DNA of 64,000 nt from Davidsoniella eucalypti (taxonomy: Eukaryota > Ascomycota > Sordariomycetes > Microascales > Ceratocystidaceae). The first letter of the stretch is position 1, and each line of letters begins with the position of its first letter. The stretch is from assembly GCA_004009845.1 (NCBI GenBank), contig RMBW01000085.1, positions 62,001 to 126,000 on the forward strand. Direction: 5' to 3'. The translations under genes were made by a program, and so were the position numbers. Positions 57,216 through 64,000 of this stretch are shown piece after piece. The notes under the pieces are model-generated. The model did not search any database. It worked only from the letters and a program-made list of their open reading frames with translations, and had not been told where the DNA came from.

Positions 57216-58509
57216 AAAGAACCATTATCAGCACATGTGATAATTCTATGATATGTACCCCTGCCTGGTTTTAGCGCACATATTAGTACTAGAGATTCAG
57301 CTAGCAAAAGGTCGGATAGTGACTACTTGAGCTATCATAGTGTAATCCTTCTCTTATTCCAACAGATATACATACATGTTGTATGCACAAATCAATGAAA
57401 TGCCTCGAGACTAGCATATTTTGCTAACAATAGCGAGATATCCTACCCATATTCTGAGGAGATATACCTAGTCTCATTCGCCTTCATGTATAAGCCACAG
57501 GCTCCGTTTGCTGTTCCACGTAAACCCCACCTGAAAACATGGAGAGCTGGTTAATCATATAAATGAGGAGCATGAAAAAAAGAGGCAACCGATATCTTGC
57601 TTGTTGGTTACTAGTGCTTCGGTACAAGACGCCTTATATGACGATGGTGGCAAGTCTATGTCTCTTTCTCCCTACATAGGGTAAAGTCAAACCAAAAGGC
57701 GAGAACCTTACACAGAGAAATGCATGCTGTTTTTGATTTGTTCCATAAGCTACGTCATAGACTAGGGTCTGTTTCGATATACGACTCTAGGAAACAAAGA
57801 AATGGAATTCAATGACAGCAAAAAGATGTCTCGATACCGCCATTATATATGCCCTACCTGCCTACCATAGTATGTGGCGTTTTGAAAAAAAGTCGAGCTA
57901 TGTGATACTGGATCTTACTAGCGGGTATTGGGCAAGTATAAGACATGAGTTTTCACCATATCGTGTTATTTTTATTGACTACATACATAGTTTAACGTCT
58001 CGTAGGCGTATTGTGTCTATATATCAAGAGTCGTCTCCATTGAGTAAAGACTCGGTTATATCTCCAGAGGCCATGATAGTGCCTCAAATGGTTTTGTTTT
58101 AAAAAAGCATGGGCTGGGACATACCTGTAGCTGTATATTGTATTGTATATGCCGAGTTCCAGTTAACTTGATAATGCTCCACGTAGCTAGTCAACATGAA
58201 TCCGAACAAGATAAGCACTGGCACAGCACAGAGAGATATCAACTGATGCCTTCTCTCGACTGATTATAATATCAACGGAGATATTAAGATATCATAACGT
58301 CAATTCATCTCATTATGCAAACCTAGCAACAGTGTAGAATAAACATCTACCAAGTATTTTTGTGCAAACGCGTGGCATAGCATAGCTATCATCGGACCCA
58401 AGTGATACGTTACAGCACTGCACAGAGTTACATGATAATGTTTGTTGTCTTTGTATGTCATAGATTAGAGTTTTGATATGCAAATTGTAGTATGTCATTA
58501 ATCTATATG
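57216..58509. other. AT-rich spacer
   Basis: Short frames only, no gene seen. The right part is 3' flank of the 58510 gene. Confidence 0.5.
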
Positions 58510-59725
58510 TTACATAATGTAGTATTTACGAGAGGTAAAGGTGCCAGGTTTTTGAGTTTTGGAGCGTCCTAACTTGTCAAAGGTACTTTCATCTTGCCCC
58601 CATGTGTCTAGTGATGTCGTATCATCGAGAGTAGCAGCTTCTTCTCGCCGTCGTTCCAACGGAGACAATTCAGACTCTAGAAAGCTATTACCATCGGGCC
58701 CTTCGAAGACGTTTTTCTCTCGTTGTTCAAGCCATTTGTCATCCGGCTGTTCGTCAAGATTGTCTGCCACAAATGAATTGTCGATGATACCATTATCAAC
58801 TTCCTCTTCACCCTCCTTCCAAGAATGACCTAGTAATCGTAGATTCTTACTCTTGGCAGCCTCCCTTTGAAGATTCAACAGACCCTTGAAGACCTTGGGC
58901 TGTCTTTCGACAGATTGCCGCTTTAATTGTCGTTGATACCAGATGTCGTCAACCGTAGTCTCTGATGCTTCTTCATATTCGTGGTCTAACCCATCCCACT
59001 CGGCTAAACCCGGTTGGCGGATGTTCGATGGTATGTTCTTCGACAGCGCATCGAGCACCGACTGCTTGCGATGTATGTTTGGTCTCCAGGGACCATAGAA
59101 CGCGTTCATGCTGATGTTGGCGAGATGTCTATAGTTTGGGGTATGGAATATGTGCATAACGAACTGCCGTCTATCTTCTTCTGGGGACGCCTCGTTTGAA
59201 GACTGGGAGGTATGGCGTGGGGCATCTGCCCATCTATCGGCAATATGTTGTGGGAGAGACTGCATGACGGTAGGCCGAGGCCGTACGGGCACGTTCGGGC
59301 CCGCAGTCATGATGTCGTAGGTGAGTGGACTGGAAGTGATAAGATGTTCCATATCTTCAACTGTCTCGGTGACTGAGAAGAAGGAGGCTGGACTTTTCTA
59401 AGATGAGGAAACAGGCAATACTTAGTAATCGGTGTGTTTGTGATAACAACGCAATGGTTGACTAGTATTGAAGATACAATACGCAGCAGCCCCGCCAGAA
59501 AGAGATTAAAGGAGTTTTTGATACCTCTACTTCATCACTTACAGGCATTTTCTTGAATACTTCAATGCGTGCATGCTTCTTAAGCGCATGCAGGACCGCC
59601 CGTCTTTCAGCAAAGGTGATTGGCAACGGAGTTACTTTGATATACATGGTGCGATTCTTCAACGCTGTCGCCACTGCTGAAGCCGAAGCTGATGCCGTAG
59701 CGCTGGCTGGCGTTGCGCCTGGCAT
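58510..59725 (-). CDS. Fungal protein of unknown function with RRM-like N-terminus
   Basis: Minus-strand exons 59725-59543 and 59397-58510, joined at a GTAAGT donor and a TACTAAG...TTAG acceptor, give 356 aa. After an Ala/Ser-rich start comes YIKVTPLPITFAERRAVLHAL, then HARIEVFKK and, across the intron, SPASFFSV and ITSSPLTYDI. This spacing looks like a beta-alpha-beta RNA-recognition-like fold. The middle has FVMHIFHTPNYRHLANI with an aromatic-rich FYGPWRPN segment; the rest is charged and probably disordered. I suspect a conserved ascomycete, perhaps mitochondrial, protein, but cannot name it. Confidence 0.7.
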
Positions 59726-60647
59726 GATAGTAGAAACTGGAAAGTATAATGAATATAGGCAAAATATCCGACTACTATCGCGCTGCTAATGCGCGTCGAA
59801 TAACATTTGGGGTGATGTCGGGATTTTTTTTTTCTGTGCATTGAGCCAAGTCCCATTGTGACTGGATCATGGCTGGAGTAGCACTAAGCTATTCATTTAG
59901 TAAGCAATAGCTTCCCAAAAGAAAAGCAAGCTAAAGTGCGGGATGGATGTCAATTCTGGGGTAGCCAGCAGTAGAAACGAGTTTAACCGATGGAAAGCCG
60001 GAGATTGGTGGAGCTTACATAAAGCAAGTTATACCGGCTTAAGCATGTGAAATGGCGCTGATGTTGCCTGAAATCATCTAGGATTTATGAGTGGCCTTTG
60101 AATGACGGCAATAAGTTGCTGCCAATGTTCACTTATAAAAATAATTTAACTTTTTTGCCGCGATGCTTGTAGAACCATCATGTGTTCGTCTTCTAATGCG
60201 GAATGAAGGTTGCCAAACCCGGAACGGGATAATGCCCAGCTAGTAAAATTGACCGCTCCCCAATTGGTGCTAAATCTTGTAGCTCTGGTGTCAAGGCCTA
60301 CAGCGGCAAACTTGACGCCTGTCACGAGAGCTGCAACATAGATGGCTCCGGCCGCCGAGGTAAATACTACAGTTGGCTAGCTTCACATGCTCGCGAAAAT
60401 ACCTACTTAAAAAGTCCATCCTCGCGGAGTTCTTTTATTTTATTTTTCTCTATCTTCCTTCCCATTGACTCTATTGATTAACCCCGTGAAAACCTCGAAC
60501 GAACGACTTTCTTCTATCACATCGTCACGTGCTTTATCGTCAAGGATAGGTCTCAGAGCATTGCCTTCGCGTAGTTTTCCATTTCTTCATTTTCCGATAT
60601 CACCGTCTTATATCTTATCAATCCGGTTTTACTACAACACCGCTAAA
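59726..60647. promoter_or_regulatory. Divergent promoter region, 58510 gene and SCP2 gene
   Basis: No gene seen. The SCP2-proximal part (60430-60647) is CT-rich leader. It is open in the SCP2 frame back to a TTG at 60465 but has no ATG. Confidence 0.45.
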
Positions 60648-61315
60648 ATGAGCATTGCTAACGGTAAGTCCTTGTTACTATTACACTCCGACACCGACCA
60701 GATATTAGTGGCCGCCAATTCCATAATATGAGCAGTATACGACAAAAATCGAACTATAGCCTAGATCTGAACCACAAAACGAATGCATATTGTCTTGGCC
60801 CTGTTTTCATGTCCGAGCTACTGCATAAATTGCGATTCTCTAACATTGGTCGTACAGATAAGTTTCCATCTTCGGTCGCTTTTGATGCCATCCACCAGGC
60901 CCTCCAGGCCGATGAGGCTGAGAAGAAGATTGCCATCAAGCAAGGCAACGCTGTGTTTGCCTTCACCCTCAAGAACGCCTCGGGTGAAACCGAGAGCTGG
61001 CACATCGACCTGAAGAAGAACGGAACTGTTGGTGCCGGACTTGGTGATAGCCCAACAGGTAAGAAGTGCATTTTTCCATAACTGCTGATGAGATGTCAGA
61101 ACATCAGCGCTGTTATAACTTATCCGTTGCTGACTATATATCGACTTCTAGTGACCCTCACTTTGAGCGACGAGAACTTTGGCAAGCTCGTGGCCGGCAA
61201 GGCGAATGCGCAGAAGCTCTTCATGGGCGGCAAGCTCAAGATCAAGGGCGATGTCATGAAGGCTACCAAGATGGAGCCTATCCTCAAGAAGGCGCAGACG
61301 AAACCGAAGCTCTAA
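60648..61315 (+). CDS. SCP2 sterol-carrier-domain protein
   Basis: Small lipid-transfer protein of the SCP-2 fold. Exons 60648-60663, 60858-61058 and 61152-61315 give 126 aa; the 16-nt first exon (MSIAN) is short but phase-correct with a GTAAGT donor and a CTAAC branch site before 60858. The domain is complete: KFPSSVAFDAIHQAL, AVFAFTLKN, ESWHIDLKKNGTVGAG, VTLTLSDENFGKLVAGKANAQKLFMGGKLKIKGDVMKATKM in order. The C-terminus is KPKL; fungal relatives are often peroxisomal through SKL-like ends, and PKL would be a weak variant. Role likely lipid or acyl-CoA binding linked to peroxisomal beta-oxidation. Confidence 0.9.
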
Positions 61316-64000
61316 ACGACGAATAAGCTAAACTCTCGTATAATCAATTTATTAGTTCGTTTGTCCGCGGCGGGCTACTGCGCCCGATACACTATGATCA
61401 TCGACTATCAATCCAGTATTGTTTCTCTTTTTGGTTTGTTTATTTTTTTTTTTCGGCCAACGATGTTTATTCGTAACGGAGTCAACGTCTTGTTTGGAAA
61501 GACAAGGCTTCACAAAACTCCTCACGAAAAATATCTAACTGCTGCATATCTATCAGCGATGCAATGCGAACCTTGCGAGTGAATTTGCACTCGGTGGCAG
61601 AATCATCAGAAATATCATAACGTAAAGCTTACAAAAAAGTAATTAATATTGATAAAATTCTGTAAAATTTTTTTTTTTTTTTTTAATTCATTTATCTTAT
61701 GGAGCTATAGTTGTAATTTTTCTAAGATGGTGATTACTTCAAATCCGATGTATTTACAATATTCTGTGCGAACTGCTGTGTGCCGATGATTCACCAACGG
61801 TATTCCGCAAGCCTCTGTGTAGTAAAGGCCTTACGGCGGACAGACTCTTTCTACTGTTGCTCTACTATGTGCGAATAGATTATATCTTGGCTTTTGTGCA
61901 ATGAACTAAGAGTAGCGATGTTATTTGATATATTACTACTGCTATGAGGAGCCACATGTTCTATATTAGCTACATGCTTATTAGGGCCAACCGCAACTAT
62001 CATCGGAATACAAGTGTGCTGCTTAGCAATTGGAATACAAATATTCCATTCTCGGAGTGGAATAGAGAATCGCTACCTACATTGAGATAAATCGGGGCAA
62101 ATTTCTTGGTTTTGCGGACCTTGTTTATAGCGAGATGAGAAGGTCGTATTCTGAGCTCATGCCTCCCGTGGTTAGTAAGTCATGATACACTGCATGTGTA
62201 ATATAGCATTTTTTTTTGGTTTTGCGTGCTCTCGTATCATGACGATGCTATTATCAGTGCACCGGCCTGGGTTACCCCAACAAGTAGGTTCCAGCAACAA
62301 CCAAGAACAGATCATCAATATGATACAAATAGACCACTATTTGAGGTTAGTAAACAATTTATGATGGGAAGAAGAGAGTAGTACAGTTGTGCATAGATCG
62401 GATCGGAGTCGGCTCTAGGGCGTTTATACATCACTCAAGAAGACCCGCTGACAAAAGCATTGAAGGAAACAATACCCGTAGCTTGGGTGTTGTTTAATGA
62501 ATGCCTGAGCACGGCTCCAACGGATTCTACCAGTTGTGTGATGCAACATGCGAGCACTTATGGCTGTGGACACACGGCTTGATGCCAACCAAGTAAGCCA
62601 ATCTATGTACATATGTAGTTGTGTACATACGTACTACTATATATTTGAGTATGCGCCCTTTCTTGGCGAGACCAGCAAATCTGTAGGCTGATATGCACAT
62701 TGTAGAGAGGCCTCGGATGCCATGCCAAAGAGAGCAAGGCTAGGATCAGACCAACTACAAGCTAGTTGGTTGCTGCTACTGTAATGCTTGCATTTGGCAG
62801 ATGGTTTAGGAAGAAACTCAGGAACCAAAAGCTCCACCAAAAGTTGCCGTAAGTGGATGTCTTCGAAATCACTGCCATGGATAGGGGCTGCACGACAGTG
62901 GACAAGACAGGGCCGAGAGTGGGAAAAAGGGGCCCAGGTGTTGCTGGACCACCGGTATTAGAACTATGATTAGACCATATACACTACAACCCGGCATATT
63001 CTCTTTATCGTCGTCGAGTGGCGAACTAGGACCTCATGGAAAGATCAGCAAATATCGAATTTGTGTTCTGGGTCGTAGTCAGACGAACACCGCATGGTAT
63101 CAGAATGGCATTATTGAAACACACATGTTCTTGTCGTCAATGGCAAAGCGGACGGCGTAATTGTGGGTTGGATGCATGAAACTGGAATTGAAGATGGGAG
63201 GCTCAGTCTCATGGCCTGGAAAGGCCAATATCTAGATATACATACTAAGTATGTATATTATTGTATACATATAGTATCTTGACCGAGGCGATTGGAGTCT
63301 GATTCAGGTTATAGGCCAGTTGCAACCTTACTGTCGCTACAGTTGGAGAATCTATCGTGTTCAAGCCAGAAGAAGAAAAGAAAAGAACAAGAAGGATGGG
63401 ATGGATAGATATGGATGGACCGGCTTCATTAAAAATATTAAAGATATTAAAAATGCCCTGGGCGTTGTTGTTGCGTTCGCTTTGCACATTCCTTCCCTGT
63501 ATTTTTTTCTCTTATAGTTTGCAGACCAGACTCTAGAACCGCAACTACCTCTTGCTACTGTCTTTCTAGGCGATTGCTCTAGTCTTCTAACTGGCATATT
63601 TTCCCCCCCCTCTCTTTTCCACTGATTTGGGCTCAGTTTTAGTTTTCCTTAATTGTCGTGGTTGCTGTTGTTCTTTTCAGGTTTTAGTTATTCAACGCGG
63701 CCATTTTTGCTTAGGCTTTTCTTGACTTTTTGATTTATTTATATTTCTTTCATTATTGCCGCTTTTCATTAATTTTCGCATATCTTCCTTTTTTGCCTTT
63801 GCCTTCGCGTCCGCTCGTTCCTAGGCGGTCTGTCTGCCGTTTATTCAGCTAACCGAAGAAATAAATTGGCCAAACTGCCAATCTAACTCGCTCGTTCGCT
63901 CCCTTCACGGTTGCCCTTGAGATTTCTAATCCGACGCTGTATTCCCGTCTGTCCTCCGATCGGACTTTAAATTATTCTGTCATTCCATCTTCTATATACA
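61316..64000. other. Right-end intergenic region
   Basis: 61316-63600 shows only short frames; T17-type tract near 61670. From about 63600 to the edge the plus strand is pyrimidine-rich (TTTCTT, CCTTCC, CTCGCTCG runs), the typical look of a fungal promoter and long 5' leader, so a plus-strand gene may begin just beyond the window. Confidence 0.4.

Noticed and set aside
60465..60647. Basic presequence-like extension of the SCP2 protein
   Set aside because: It begins at TTG and contains no ATG, so it is more likely CT-rich leader than coding; kept only as a remark.

Overview
The window is nuclear DNA of a filamentous ascomycete (Pezizomycotina; order not determined). The basis is single-copy housekeeping genes with short 50-80 nt introns, GTAAGT/GTATGT-type donors, CTAAC/CTAAT-type branch sites and TAG or CAG acceptors. 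Promoters are CT-rich, and long AT-rich gaps between gene islands are littered with transposon debris.

Layout. 1-2.1 kb: low-complexity, Gln/Ser-rich coding sequence on the minus strand that runs off the window, either one gene with a long intron or two genes. 5.9-6.6 kb: a basic protein of unknown function. 7-19.7 kb: gene-poor tract with a relict LTR-type repeat, a broken non-LTR (LINE) reverse transcriptase, copies of a dispersed repeat and a decayed Mutator-like (MULE) transposase. 19.9-27.4 kb: cysteinyl-tRNA synthetase, the tail-anchored-protein ATPase Get3, and the mRNA 3'-end processing factor Mpe1. 28.6-29.6 kb: another copy of the dispersed repeat. 30.2-33.5 kb: Cys-Gly dipeptidase Dug1 and a Yippee/Moh1 zinc protein. 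36.3-44.3 kb: ornithine decarboxylase antizyme with a +1 frameshift site, His7, a TFIIIC subunit, 5-hydroxyisourate hydrolase and a small Ser-rich basic protein. 44.4-52.7 kb: gene desert with repeat relics. 52.8-53.6 kb: a SUR7/PalI-family membrane protein. 53.7-58.5 kb: desert containing a foldback/MITE-like element. 58.5-61.3 kb: a fungal protein of unknown function and an SCP2 sterol-carrier protein. 61.3-64 kb: no gene seen; the end looks like a CT-rich leader of a gene beyond the window.

The genes do not form one pathway; this is ordinary dispersed fungal gene order. Local regulatory signals can still be read: a CGG-N6-CCG site ahead of the purine-catabolism gene, a TGACTC element in the his7 promoter, and an in-frame upstream AUG giving cysteinyl-tRNA synthetase a presequence-like N-terminus. 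The most informative feature is the antizyme: its frame-0 leader ends exactly at UAU UCC UGA and the antizyme body lies in the +1 frame, so the protein can only be made by programmed ribosomal frameshifting.
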